A stretch of DNA of 64,000 nt from Listeria monocytogenes (lineage in GTDB: Bacteria > Bacillota > Bacilli > Lactobacillales > Listeriaceae), in assembly GCF_041765605.1 (NCBI RefSeq), contig NZ_CP168900.1:698001-762000 (forward strand), in the 5' to 3' direction. Shown here one piece after another: positions 24,362 to 33,428 of the stretch. The stretch's first letter is position 1. Every line of letters starts with the position of its first letter. The position numbers were made by a program, and so were the translations under genes. The notes under the pieces are model-generated. The model saw nothing but the letters and a program-made list of their open reading frames with translations. It was not told where the DNA came from and did no database searches.

Positions 24362-25121
24362 AATAGCTTCTAGACGAGTATTTCAAGTTTCTTTTGTTGT
24401 TATTTTTGCGATTTCTTTGGTTTTCTTTTGGCCAGGTGTGAATGTGCATGCCGAAAGTTGGCTAGACTCACTTGGTGTGAATGGGACGGACGGGGTTAAT
24501 TCTAGTGTGGCGCTGTTTGTAATGGTCACGGTTCTTTCTTTGTCTGCATCCATTGTATTAATGTTCACACACTTTACTTACTGTATTATTGTTCTCGGTT
24601 TAACGAGGCAGGGACTTGGTGCAACGAACTTGCCGCCCAACCAAGTGCTTGTTGGACTGGCGCTGTTTTTATCTTTGTTTATGATGCAGCCACTTATTAC
24701 TGCTTGGTATGACGATGTGTATAAACCTTCGCAAAAAGAAGATTGGAGCGCATCAAAAGTTTGGGACGAAACACAGCCGCTTCTGACAAAATATGTTGCG
24801 GAAAATACATATAAGCATGATATTAACATGATGTTGAAAGCAGAAGGAGAAGACCCAGTTACCAAAAAAGAGGATGCTCCGCTCATGGCTTTGATGCCTG
24901 CTTTTATCTTGACACAGATTACCCAAGGCTTTTTAACTGGGATGTTTATATACTTAGCATTTATTTTTATAGATTTAATTGTTAGTACGTTACTGATGTA
25001 TCTTGGGATGATGATGGTGCCGCCGATGACCATTAGCTTACCATTTAAGATTCTTGTTTTTATCTTCATTGGTGGGTACGGACTGATTACCAACATGATT
25101 TTTCAAACAATTCACTTTTAA
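24354..25121 (+). CDS. fliP: FliP, flagellar type III export gate protein
   Basis: The 255-residue protein has a cleavable signal peptide (residues 1-33) and four membrane helices, with conserved FliP segments: LTRQGLGATNLPPNQVLVGLALFLS near residue 82, ITQGFLTG in the third helix region and MMMVPPMTISLPFKILVF near the end. FliP forms the PQR export gate at the base of the flagellum. Expression is controlled by MogR, and the gene lies fully inside the region covered by the long mogR transcript. Confidence 0.95.
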   Translation: MRKIASRRVFQVSFVVIFAISLVFFWPGVNVHAESWLDSLGVNGTDGVNSSVALFVMVTVLSLSASIVLMFTHFTYCIIVLGLTRQGLGATNLPPNQVLVGLALFLSLFMMQPLITAWYDDVYKPSQKEDWSASKVWDETQPLLTKYVAENTYKHDINMMLKAEGEDPVTKKEDAPLMALMPAFILTQITQGFLTGMFIYLAFIFIDLIVSTLLMYLGMMMVPPMTISLPFKILVFIFIGGYGLITNMIFQTIHF

Positions 25122-25133
25122 GGGAGTAGCAAA

Positions 25134-25406
25134 ATGAATTTAACGCCGATTACGCAAATTTTTCAAGATTTTTTCTATAGTGGGCTGGCGCTTATTTTGC
25201 CGGTGTCGCTTATTTGTATCGTGGTAGTGATTGTGGTGGCGATTTTGATGGCAATGATGCAAATTCAAGACCAATCGCTGACGTTTTTACCGAAGATTAT
25301 TGCTTTTGTAGTGGCGCTCTTTATTCTTGGACCGTGGATGTTTGAACACATGACGGATTTATTTGTAGGAATCTTTTCCAAATTACCCCTGATGATTAGG
25401 GTGTAA
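25134..25406 (+). CDS. fliQ: FliQ, flagellar export gate protein
   Basis: The 90-residue, two-helix membrane protein is of exactly the usual FliQ size, with the conserved VVAILMAMMQIQDQSLTFLPKI turn between the helices. It contributes the helical hairpins of the PQR gate. ATG 25134 follows AAGGGAG; it ends 2 bases before fliR. Its 3' end contains the sigma-B-type promoter of the antisense mogR transcript. Confidence 0.95.
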   Translation: MNLTPITQIFQDFFYSGLALILPVSLICIVVVIVVAILMAMMQIQDQSLTFLPKIIAFVVALFILGPWMFEHMTDLFVGIFSKLPLMIRV

Positions 25407-25408
25407 AC
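25383..25408 (-). promoter_or_regulatory. distal sigma-B-type promoter of mogR inside fliQ/fliR
   Basis: On the minus strand, GTTTAC (25403-25408), 14-base spacer and GGGTAA (25383-25388). This fits GTTTAA-N12 to 15-GGGTAT with one mismatch in each hexamer. Transcription from about 25376 would give mogR a leader of about 1.70 kb, antisense to fliQ, fliP and the FliO-like gene. It agrees with the long sigma-B-dependent mogR transcript described in L. monocytogenes (Toledo-Arana and colleagues, from memory). Confidence 0.8.
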
Positions 25409-26170
25409 ATGGAGTTTGAATTTTTTCTTGCGGTAGTGATTGTTTTCAGCCGAGTTGCGAGTTTTTTATTCTTCTTCCCGCTTCTAAAAGGGCGTAACAT
25501 TCCAAATAGTGTCAAAGTGGTGTTTGGGATGGCGATATCTATTCCCGTTGCAACTGGGGTCGATGTTTCTGGAATCACGACATTACCTGATTTGCTGCTC
25601 CGGGTCACGTCTGAGGTGGTATTTGGACTAGCACTAGCAAAATTAGTAGAGATTATCGCGGTAATCCCGAAAATGGCTGGTTTTATGATTGATTATGATT
25701 TAGGGTTTTCGCAGGTGAACTTGATTGATCCTTCGTACGGGACGCAAAACTCGATTACGGCTGCGATTTTAGATACCTTTTTTGTAGTGATATTCTTGTC
25801 GCTACAAGGAATGGATTACTTAATTTATTACTTAATGAAATCGTTTGAATTTACGGCTTCGGTTTCGATTTTATTTGAAAAAGGGTTTATTGATTTGCTG
25901 CTTGGGACGCTTGGTTTTGCACTTGCTTCCGCGGTGTCAATTGCGCTCCCGATTATGGGTAGTATTTTTATCGTTAATATCATCCTTGCTTTTATCTCTA
26001 AGAGCGCTCCGCAAATTAATATTTTTATGAATGCGTTTATTATAAAAATTACGTTTGGGATTTTCATACTTGCGTGTGCGGTTCCTATCTTGAGTACAGT
26101 TTTTAAAAATTTGACAGATGAGATGATTCAACAATATGTGTCATTTTTTGATTATTTACTGAAAAAATAG
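25409..26170 (+). CDS. fliR: FliR, flagellar export gate protein
   Basis: The 253-residue protein has six membrane helices and the conserved FliR segment FSRVASFLFFFPLLKGRNIP near the N-terminus, plus FLSLQGMDYLIYYLMKSF. It closes the PQR helical gate. Start ATG 25409 is 2 bases after the fliQ stop and lies over the -35 region of the antisense mogR promoter on the other strand. It ends 15 bases before flhB. Confidence 0.95.
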   Translation: MEFEFFLAVVIVFSRVASFLFFFPLLKGRNIPNSVKVVFGMAISIPVATGVDVSGITTLPDLLLRVTSEVVFGLALAKLVEIIAVIPKMAGFMIDYDLGFSQVNLIDPSYGTQNSITAAILDTFFVVIFLSLQGMDYLIYYLMKSFEFTASVSILFEKGFIDLLLGTLGFALASAVSIALPIMGSIFIVNIILAFISKSAPQINIFMNAFIIKITFGIFILACAVPILSTVFKNLTDEMIQQYVSFFDYLLKK

Positions 26171-26185
26171 GGAGGAGAAAGAGGC

Positions 26186-27232
26186 TTGGCGAAGGATAAT
26201 AAAACGGAAAAAGCAACGCCGCGCCGCATTAAGAAAGCTCGAAATGAAGGTAATGTGGCGAAAAGTAAAGAACTAAATAATGCTTTTTCACTGCTAATTG
26301 TAGCTGGGCTTCTTTATTTTTTTGGAGAAATGTTTATTAAAAACACGATTCAAGCATTTGTTGCTCTTTTGAAACAGCCACCGAAGCTTGCGAACATGGA
26401 AAGTTACAGTTTGTTTTACTTGATGGAGTTTGGCAAAGTGTTGATGCCGATTATGGTGATGGTTGTGATTTTTGGATTGATGAACTACGGCGTGCAAGTC
26501 GGGATCTTATTTTCCGCGAAAGCAGTGAAACCTCAGTTCAAACGACTAAATCCAGCGAACTACTTTAAGCGAGTGTTCAGTGTGAAGGGAATTGTCGAGG
26601 TGGTGAAAGCGCTACTTTTAATTACGTTGCTTTCATACGTGGCGTATATTGGCTTTCGGGATCATCTGGACACGCTCATTAGTTACACTGGGCAAAATTG
26701 GCTTTACTCACTCGGACAAATTTTCGCCTTATTCAAAAATGAATTTTTGGCGCTCTTCCTTGTAATCGCAGTAATAGGGCTACTAGACTTCTTTTATCAG
26801 CGTTATGACTATAAAAAAGGCTTGCGGATGTCGAAGCAGGAAATTAAGGACGAAATGAAAGATTCAGAAGGTCGCCCGGAAGTGAAACAGCGTCAAAGAA
26901 GCATTGCGCGGGGACTTCTCCAAGGTTCGATTACGAAAAAAATGGCGGACGCGACTTTTGTCGTTAATAATCCGACCCATATCTCGGTTGTGATGCGATA
27001 TGACAAAACAAAAGATCATGCACCGAAATTGCTCGTTAAAGGGGAAGATGAGCTGGCACTCTTTATTCGTCAGGTGGCGGATACGGACGGGGTGCCAATG
27101 ATTACGAATAGACAACTGGCACGAAGTATTTACTATACGACGAATCCAGATGAATACATACAAGAAGATTTATATAAAGATGTTATTGAAGTGATGAAAG
27201 AATTGATGGACGCAGACAAAATCAAGTTCTAA
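26186..27232 (+). CDS. flhB: FlhB, export switch protein
   Basis: The 348-residue protein starts at TTG after GGAGGAGAAAG. It has the Lys/Arg-rich N-terminus KTEKATPRRIKKARNEGNV, four membrane helices and a cytoplasmic domain with the self-cleavage motif NPTH at about residues 262-265. Autocleavage there switches export from rod/hook to filament substrates. Followed by flhA after 46 bases. Confidence 0.95.
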   Translation: MAKDNKTEKATPRRIKKARNEGNVAKSKELNNAFSLLIVAGLLYFFGEMFIKNTIQAFVALLKQPPKLANMESYSLFYLMEFGKVLMPIMVMVVIFGLMNYGVQVGILFSAKAVKPQFKRLNPANYFKRVFSVKGIVEVVKALLLITLLSYVAYIGFRDHLDTLISYTGQNWLYSLGQIFALFKNEFLALFLVIAVIGLLDFFYQRYDYKKGLRMSKQEIKDEMKDSEGRPEVKQRQRSIARGLLQGSITKKMADATFVVNNPTHISVVMRYDKTKDHAPKLLVKGEDELALFIRQVADTDGVPMITNRQLARSIYYTTNPDEYIQEDLYKDVIEVMKELMDADKIKF

Positions 27233-27278
27233 CAACATATGAGCGACCTTTCTAATCTTAGAAAAGGCAGGTTTCAAA

Positions 27279-29354
27279 ATGGGGAATTTAGGTGCTATAA
27301 AAAAATATTTTGCTATCTTGATTGCGGTCTCGTTTGTTATTGCACTTATTGTGCCATTACCTCCATTTGTGTTGGATTTAGTGCTTGTGACGATCTTGGC
27401 GTTCTCAGTGTTAGTTTACATGCGTGCCACATCAATTAAAGATTGGAATGAATTAAAGTCATTTCCGTCTTTACTACTTTTGATGGGGATATTTCGGGTT
27501 TCGATAAATATTTCGACGACGCGGGCGATTTTAACTACTGGAGATCCAGGACAAGTAATTAAACAATTTGGGAATTTTGTTATTGGTAGTAATTTTGTTG
27601 TTGGGATTGTTATTTTCATTATTTTAATCGTCTTTCAGTTTATTGTGGCAAATGGTTCTTCGCGGACAGCGGAGGTAGCAGCAAGATTTACGCTGGATGC
27701 TTTGCCGGGTAAACAAATGGCGATTGATGCGGATTTGAATCAACGTTTGATTACAGAGCCGGAAGCGAAAGAAAAACGCGCTTACTTGAATATGGAAACC
27801 GAATTCTACGGAGCGATGGACGGAGCTGGAAAATTTGTAAAAGGGGACGTTCTTTTTACCGTTTTGCTTGCAGTTGTCAATATTGTATTCGGGTTAATTG
27901 TCGGGATGGTCCAAGGGGGGCTTTCGTTCGGGGAAGCTGCGGTGAAATATACAGAGTTAACAATTGGGGACGGCATCGTGAGCCAAATTGGTTCCCTTTT
28001 AATGGCGATGTCTGCTGGGGTTATTGTTACTCGGGTATTTGACGGATCAGATGATAACGTTGCAGTCGGGATTTTCAAAGAATTAATGCAAAACTCGGTG
28101 GTCGTTTATACGCTCGCTGCCATGTTTATCTTAATGGGCGTATTTAGCCCGCTACCAACGATTCCATTTGTTGGGATTGGCGTCGTGCTTGGTATTATCG
28201 GCTATCGTACGCAATTTAATTTAAAGAAAAAAGAGCAGTTGGAACTGGAAAAAGAAATGGAATTGATTCAGTCAGAAACGAATTCGGCTGAGGCGGAGCA
28301 CAATCAAGCATTTGGCGCAGCACGAGAAAAATTCCCTGTAGTGGTTGAACTTGGCTTAAACATTGCGGCCCTCGTGAAACAAAAAATGAACGGAGAAACA
28401 GCAAAAGATAAAGTCGTCTTAATGCGAAAATCGATTTTACAAGATTTAGGTATTGGGGTCCCGGGGATTAATTTTAAAGATAATACGAGTTTTCAGCCAC
28501 GTGGGAAATATGAGATTAAGGTCAAAGGTGTGGCTGTTGCGAGTGGAGTTTTGAAAGCGGGGCATTTACTGGCACTGAAAACGCCAGGTGTGATGATGGA
28601 TCTTGATGCGGAGCCGACCAAGGATCCGATTTTCGGGGAAGATGGTTACTGGATTTTGCCGGGCGAGCTAGAAGATGCGCAAATGAAAAACTATCAGGTG
28701 CTTGAGCCGCTTAGTATTTTAATTACGCATTTGGATGTCGTACTCCGGAAGAACTTGCATGAGCTTCTGATGCGCCAACAAATTAAAGATTTAATTGACG
28801 GACTTGCTGATGAAAACCAAATTTTGATTGATGAAATTAAGAAAAAAGAAATTGATTATTCGCTGATTCAAGGGGTACTTAAACAGCTTTTGAAAGAAGG
28901 GATTTCGGTTCGCGATTTGCCAACGATTGTCGAAGGGATTATTGACGGACAAACGATTTATCCAAATGATCTTGATGGGATTACGGCATTTGTCAGGGAG
29001 CGGATTTCGAAAGTCATTTGTGAGCAAGCGAAAAACCAAGACGGCAAAATTTATGCGCTACTTTTACAAGATTCGATTGAAATGGACACAGAAATTGTCA
29101 ACACGCCGTATTATGGCTACGCGCTTAACTGGGCGCTCGACAAGGAACTGCCAATCATTCAAAAAGTAAGAGATACCGTGAATAAGGCGCAACTTACTGG
29201 GCGTGAACCTGTCATTTTAACAAGGCGAAAAGATTTTCGATTTGGCTTTGTGCGAGTTTTGGAAAGATATCAATTGGACGTGCCGGTGCTCTCCATTAGT
29301 GAACTGTCGCCGGAAACAGAAGTGGAGCAAATTGCACTGATTGAACCAACTTGA
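27279..29354 (+). CDS. flhA: FlhA, major export platform protein
   Basis: The 691-residue protein has eight predicted membrane helices in the first 320 residues, the conserved FHIPEP-family segment AARFTLDALPGKQMAIDADLNQ (about residues 129-150) and a large cytoplasmic domain that forms the nonameric docking ring for chaperone-substrate complexes. ATG 27279 is preceded by GGCAGG. Length is the family norm. Confidence 0.95.
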   Translation: MGNLGAIKKYFAILIAVSFVIALIVPLPPFVLDLVLVTILAFSVLVYMRATSIKDWNELKSFPSLLLLMGIFRVSINISTTRAILTTGDPGQVIKQFGNFVIGSNFVVGIVIFIILIVFQFIVANGSSRTAEVAARFTLDALPGKQMAIDADLNQRLITEPEAKEKRAYLNMETEFYGAMDGAGKFVKGDVLFTVLLAVVNIVFGLIVGMVQGGLSFGEAAVKYTELTIGDGIVSQIGSLLMAMSAGVIVTRVFDGSDDNVAVGIFKELMQNSVVVYTLAAMFILMGVFSPLPTIPFVGIGVVLGIIGYRTQFNLKKKEQLELEKEMELIQSETNSAEAEHNQAFGAAREKFPVVVELGLNIAALVKQKMNGETAKDKVVLMRKSILQDLGIGVPGINFKDNTSFQPRGKYEIKVKGVAVASGVLKAGHLLALKTPGVMMDLDAEPTKDPIFGEDGYWILPGELEDAQMKNYQVLEPLSILITHLDVVLRKNLHELLMRQQIKDLIDGLADENQILIDEIKKKEIDYSLIQGVLKQLLKEGISVRDLPTIVEGIIDGQTIYPNDLDGITAFVRERISKVICEQAKNQDGKIYALLLQDSIEMDTEIVNTPYYGYALNWALDKELPIIQKVRDTVNKAQLTGREPVILTRRKDFRFGFVRVLERYQLDVPVLSISELSPETEVEQIALIEPT

Positions 29355-29375
29355 TGAGGGAGGTAATCCGTAGAA

Positions 29376-30599
29376 ATGGGAAAACATTTAGTAGAAAAGA
29401 TGGAAATTTTTAAGGCGAACTCCAAGCGAGAAATACATAAAAAAATTCGCTTAGTCACGAATGAGCCATATAAAATTACGGATGAACGTGTCACAAAGCT
29501 TGGGATTTTTAAGAAACAGTATGAAGTGACGGCGGTCATTATGAGTGAAGTGGCGATAGCAGATGGTCGAATGGACTTTCAAGAAACATTTCAAAAATCG
29601 GTTGTCAAAAACAGACCGAAAACAGACGACTTATTAAAAAAAGAAAAATTACTAGAAATGCTTGCTGCAGGAGCGGAACTAGCACAGTCAACGCCGCTTT
29701 TAGAAGAACGAAAAACACAGGAAGAAGAATTGTCAGCGATGCGTCTTGAACTAGCGGCTTTAAATCGCGAGCTTGCAGTGAAAATGCGCGAGGAGCGTGA
29801 ACAAAACAGTGATTTCGTGAAGTTTTTGAAGGGTCGCGGAATTAGTGATACGTATGTGGCGGACTTCATGCAGGCTGGGCGGAAGCAGTTTAAGCAAGTA
29901 GAAACGGCGCATTTGGATGATATTACGGATTGGTTCGTTCCTTATTTATCCGGAAAATTAGCGGTGGAAGATTCGTTTGATTTAAGCAACCACCGAATTA
30001 TTTCCTTGATTGGGCAAACGGGTGTTGGGAAAACGACCACGCTTGTGAAACTTGGATGGCAGCTGTTAAAACAAAATCGGACAGTGGGCTTTATCACAAC
30101 AGATACTTTTCGGTCAGGCGCAGTGGAGCAGTTCCAAGGTTATGCGGACAAACTCGATGTGGAGCTTATCGTTGCGACGAGCCCGGCTGAACTAGAAGAA
30201 GCTGTGCAGTATATGACGTACGTTAATTGCGTGGATCATATTTTGATTGATACGGTTGGGAGAAATTATTTAGCCGAGGAATCAGTGAGTGAAATTTCTG
30301 CCTATACTGATGTGGTTCATCCGGACTTAACATGTTTTACATTTTCTTCTGGAATGAAAAGTGCGGATGTGATGACAATTTTACCAAAATTAGCTGAAAT
30401 TCCGATTGACGGTTTTATTATTACAAAAATGGATGAAACAACACGCATTGGCGATTTATACACGGTGATGCAAGAAACGAATTTACCGGTGTTATACATG
30501 ACAGATGGGCAAAATATTACGGAAAATATTTTCAGACCAAAGAGTCGTTGGTTAGCGGAGCGGTTTGTTGGGACGGATAGAAGGCAGGTGCTGGAATGA
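29376..30599 (+). CDS. flhF: FlhF, SRP-like GTPase
   Basis: The 407-residue protein has a variable N-terminal B domain, a four-helix N domain and a G domain of SRP54/FtsY type with G1 GQTGVGKTTT near residue 212, the DTFRSGAVEQ box, DTVGRN (G3) and TKMDE (G4). In polar flagellates FlhF sets flagellum position with FlhG. Here no flhG/ylxH gene follows, the next gene being flgG with a 4-base overlap. That fits a peritrichous organism but leaves the function of FlhF open. Confidence 0.9.
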   Translation: MGKHLVEKMEIFKANSKREIHKKIRLVTNEPYKITDERVTKLGIFKKQYEVTAVIMSEVAIADGRMDFQETFQKSVVKNRPKTDDLLKKEKLLEMLAAGAELAQSTPLLEERKTQEEELSAMRLELAALNRELAVKMREEREQNSDFVKFLKGRGISDTYVADFMQAGRKQFKQVETAHLDDITDWFVPYLSGKLAVEDSFDLSNHRIISLIGQTGVGKTTTLVKLGWQLLKQNRTVGFITTDTFRSGAVEQFQGYADKLDVELIVATSPAELEEAVQYMTYVNCVDHILIDTVGRNYLAEESVSEISAYTDVVHPDLTCFTFSSGMKSADVMTILPKLAEIPIDGFIITKMDETTRIGDLYTVMQETNLPVLYMTDGQNITENIFRPKSRWLAERFVGTDRRQVLE

Positions 30600-31375
30600 A
30601 GGGATTATATATTGGTGCAGCTGGGATGATGAACTATATGCAGCATATTCAAGTACATTCGAATAACGTGGCTAACGCGCAGACGCCAGGATTCAAATTT
30701 GATCAGCTTACGAGTGAAGTGATTTCGCGAAACAAAGTGAACTATCAGAATGGGCCTGTCACTAGGCAAGTTGGGACAATTGATTACGGCGTTCGACCTG
30801 CTGCGACACATATTAATTTGACGGCGGGATCCAGCTATATTACGAACCGCGACCGAGATTTCTTTATGCAAGACACGGATCCTACGCAAGGAAGTAATTT
30901 TTTCATCACTGCTAAAAATGGCGAAATTTCACTTTCACGTGGTGGGCAGTTTCACTCCGATCAGTTTGGTTTTCTGCGGACAGCAGATGGTGCTAATTTA
31001 CTCAGTGCGACTGGGGAAGCGATTCAAGTGGGGCAAAAAACGTCAATTCGCGCCGAGGCAAATGGTGATTTATACAATGCGGAAACAGGTCAATACTTGG
31101 GCCGCCTTGGAACCAAATTTGTTTCCGCTAATCAAGCAGATAGTTTGGTGAAAGACGGGGAAGGTAGACTTCATGTGAATGGCATAAACACGATGAATTT
31201 ACCAGCTGGACAAGGGATTATCCAAAATGGAGTTATTGAAACGTCTAATGTTGATTTAGGCGTAGAAATGGTACAACTCATGGATAACCAGCGCATGGTA
31301 CAAGCTTCAAAAAATGTCGTCAATATGTTCGATAAAGTGTACGACAAAGAAGCAACCGGATTAATTCGTCAGTAA
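30596..31375 (+). CDS. flgG: FlgG-type rod protein
   Basis: The 259-residue protein has the N-terminal rod/hook signature GMMNYMQHIQVHSNNVANAQTPGFK and C-terminal SNVDLGVEMVQLMDNQRMVQASKNVVNMFDKV, which form the axial coiled coil. Between them is one beta domain. It is annotated as the distal rod; FlgF and FlgG are hard to tell apart and only one copy is in the window. ATG overlaps the flhF stop (ATGA). Confidence 0.85.
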   Translation: MKGLYIGAAGMMNYMQHIQVHSNNVANAQTPGFKFDQLTSEVISRNKVNYQNGPVTRQVGTIDYGVRPAATHINLTAGSSYITNRDRDFFMQDTDPTQGSNFFITAKNGEISLSRGGQFHSDQFGFLRTADGANLLSATGEAIQVGQKTSIRAEANGDLYNAETGQYLGRLGTKFVSANQADSLVKDGEGRLHVNGINTMNLPAGQGIIQNGVIETSNVDLGVEMVQLMDNQRMVQASKNVVNMFDKVYDKEATGLIRQ

Positions 31376-31402
31376 CGACCTAGCTAGGGGAGGGGAAAAA
31401 GA

Positions 31403-32191
31403 ATGATTCCAGATTTGGAAAAGGATTATCTTTACTTTACTCGTGTCGTCAAAAGGGACTTAGGTTTAGATTTAGCGCTTTATAAAGAAACGCAAATGAA
31501 ACGTCGAATTTTATCTTTTATCGTGAAAAAGCAATATATTACATTTGGAGAATTTTTCAAACATCTCAAAAAAGATGCCGTTCTTTTAGATGAGTTCATT
31601 AGTTTAATTACGATTAATGTTTCGTCGTTTTTCCGTAATCGCAATCGCTGGGATGCGCTGGAAAAACAAGTACTTCCAAGACTGCTGGAAAATAGTCGTG
31701 GGAAGTTACGGGTTTGGAGTGCGGCTTGTTCATCAGGGGAGGAACCGTACTCGCTAGCGATGATGATGGAACGCTCAGTTGGCACAAGGCATTATGATAT
31801 TTTAGCCACGGACCTCGAACCAGCTATTTTAAAACGCGCGGTCATTGGAGAATATCAAAGTCGCCAAATGGAAGAACTAAACGAACAAGAACGTCATACC
31901 GCATTTGTCGAAAAAGGGGATACATATCAGATTTTACCTAAATATCGAAAATCGATTCGTTTTAGACGGCACGATTTGCTGACCGATTATTACGAAAAAG
32001 GTTTTGATTTAATTGTTTGTCGTAATGTGTTGATTTATTTCACAGCAGAAGGAAAACACCAAGCATATCAGAAGTTTGCAGAGTCACTAAGACGTGGCGG
32101 CGTTCTTTTCATTGGAGGATCAGAACAGATTTTGAACCCAGCTGATTACGGACTTGCCACATTAAATAATTTTTTCTACATAAAAACCTAG
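31403..32191 (+). CDS. cheR: CheR, chemoreceptor methyltransferase
   Basis: The 262-residue protein has an N-terminal helical domain and a SAM-binding Rossmann domain with VWSAACSSGEEPYSLAMMM (motif I, near residue 97) and VCRNVLIYF near residue 208. It methylates glutamates on methyl-accepting chemotaxis receptors. No cheB partner is in the window. It sits in the export/motor operon after flgG. Confidence 0.95.
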   Translation: MIPDLEKDYLYFTRVVKRDLGLDLALYKETQMKRRILSFIVKKQYITFGEFFKHLKKDAVLLDEFISLITINVSSFFRNRNRWDALEKQVLPRLLENSRGKLRVWSAACSSGEEPYSLAMMMERSVGTRHYDILATDLEPAILKRAVIGEYQSRQMEELNEQERHTAFVEKGDTYQILPKYRKSIRFRRHDLLTDYYEKGFDLIVCRNVLIYFTAEGKHQAYQKFAESLRRGGVLFIGGSEQILNPADYGLATLNNFFYIKT

Positions 32192-32214
32192 CAAAAAGAA
32201 ATGGAGTTGGTTAG

Positions 32215-32550
32215 ATGGGACGAATGGAAAACATTAAAAATTTAGCGTTTTTTGAGGACAAACCTGGACTCGCAGAACAAATTCTTATGCTTGAAAAGAA
32301 AACACAACTTTTCTTACCAAATGAATTTGAAATTAGACAAACAGTTGGCTATGAAATTGGAGAGAAAGAAGTCATCCTAGGTCGGCTCGAGTCGTTTTAT
32401 TTTCTCGCTTTAAAAGGTGTGGGAGAAGATAACTACCGCTCGCAAGCATTTGCCAGTGAAGCGGATGCTAAAGCGTTTTTCGTTCATTTACCAGAAATGG
32501 AAAACGAGTTAGTTGCCTTTTGGTTAAATGAAGTGGAATTAGTTCGCTGA
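32215..32550 (+). CDS. conserved flagellar-operon protein, unknown, 111 residues
   Basis: Soluble acidic protein of mixed alpha/beta character (GYEIGEKEVILGRLESFYFLALKGV in the middle, FVHLPEMENELVAFWLNEVELV at the end). GGAG 9 bases before ATG 32215 supports the start; ATG 32224 is an alternative. It lies between cheR and motA in the MogR-controlled operon. No family recognised and no membrane segment. Likely a Listeria-specific motility accessory protein. Confidence 0.6.
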   Translation: MGRMENIKNLAFFEDKPGLAEQILMLEKKTQLFLPNEFEIRQTVGYEIGEKEVILGRLESFYFLALKGVGEDNYRSQAFASEADAKAFFVHLPEMENELVAFWLNEVELVR

Positions 32551-32576
32551 AATAAGTAGGTGGGAGATGAAGTAAC

Positions 32577-33428
32577 GTGGAAATAACAACGATTATAGGA
32601 CTTGTGTTGGCAGTGATAGTCATTGCAGGTTCGTTCATGATTCAAAATATATCACTGGCGATGTTATTTAGCGCTGAAGCTTTAATTGTCATCATTCTTG
32701 GGACAATTACGGCTGTTATGATGGCGCACCCATGGAGTGATGTAAAAGTAGTACCGAAACTTTTTAAAATTCTTTTCACAAAAGAGAAAATGCCAGACAA
32801 AGTGGAAGTACTCGTGCAATACAAAGAATACGCAGACGAAATTAGGCGTAGCGGGGTACTTGCGCTGGAAGATTCTGTAGATGAAATTGAAGATCCATTT
32901 ATGAAACGAGGCATGCGCTTAGTTGTAGATGGGCAGTCTTCCCCAGAATTTTTACGGGACGTTTTGGAAGAAGAAGTTGCGAGTATGGAAGAACGCCATG
33001 CTGCTTATGCGAAGATTTTTGCATCAGCCGGCGCATATGCCCCGACGCTCGGTGTACTTGGAGCAGCGATGGGACTCATTCATGCGATGGGAGAAATGTC
33101 GAACCCAGACAAACTCAGCGAAGCAATAGCCGCGGCGTTTGTTTGTACGATTTTCGGTATTTTTACCGGTTACGTACTTTGGACGCCATTTGCCAATAAA
33201 TTAAAAGTGAAATCACAAAAAGAAGTGCATTTGAGATATATGATGATTGAGGGAGTCGTCGCGCTTCAAGAGCGAAATGCACCACGTGTTGTGGAAGAAC
33301 GTTTATTATCTTTTTTAAGTCCAAAAGAGAAAGATGTGCTGCGAAATGGAAAAGGGAAGAAAACGAGAGAAGTGGAGGAAATTGAGCGTGGCCAAGCGTC
33401 GCAAGAAACCGCAGGAGGAACACGTTGA
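32577..33428 (+). CDS. motA: MotA, stator subunit
   Basis: The 283-residue protein has four membrane helices (near 3-22, 28-48, 150-170 and 180-200), a large cytoplasmic loop with the charged EYADEIRRSGVLALED region, and the conserved proline/glycine-rich segments around GAYAPTLGVLGAAMGLIHAM. Forms the ion channel with MotB. GTG start. Its last 41 bases overlap motB in another frame, ensuring coupled synthesis. Confidence 0.95.
   Translation: MEITTIIGLVLAVIVIAGSFMIQNISLAMLFSAEALIVIILGTITAVMMAHPWSDVKVVPKLFKILFTKEKMPDKVEVLVQYKEYADEIRRSGVLALEDSVDEIEDPFMKRGMRLVVDGQSSPEFLRDVLEEEVASMEERHAAYAKIFASAGAYAPTLGVLGAAMGLIHAMGEMSNPDKLSEAIAAAFVCTIFGIFTGYVLWTPFANKLKVKSQKEVHLRYMMIEGVVALQERNAPRVVEERLLSFLSPKEKDVLRNGKGKKTREVEEIERGQASQETAGGTR

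Noticed and set aside
33334-33387. Upstream extension of motB
   Set aside because: Lies in motA coding sequence; GTG 33388 has a proper ribosome binding site and gives the usual MotB length with Asp23.
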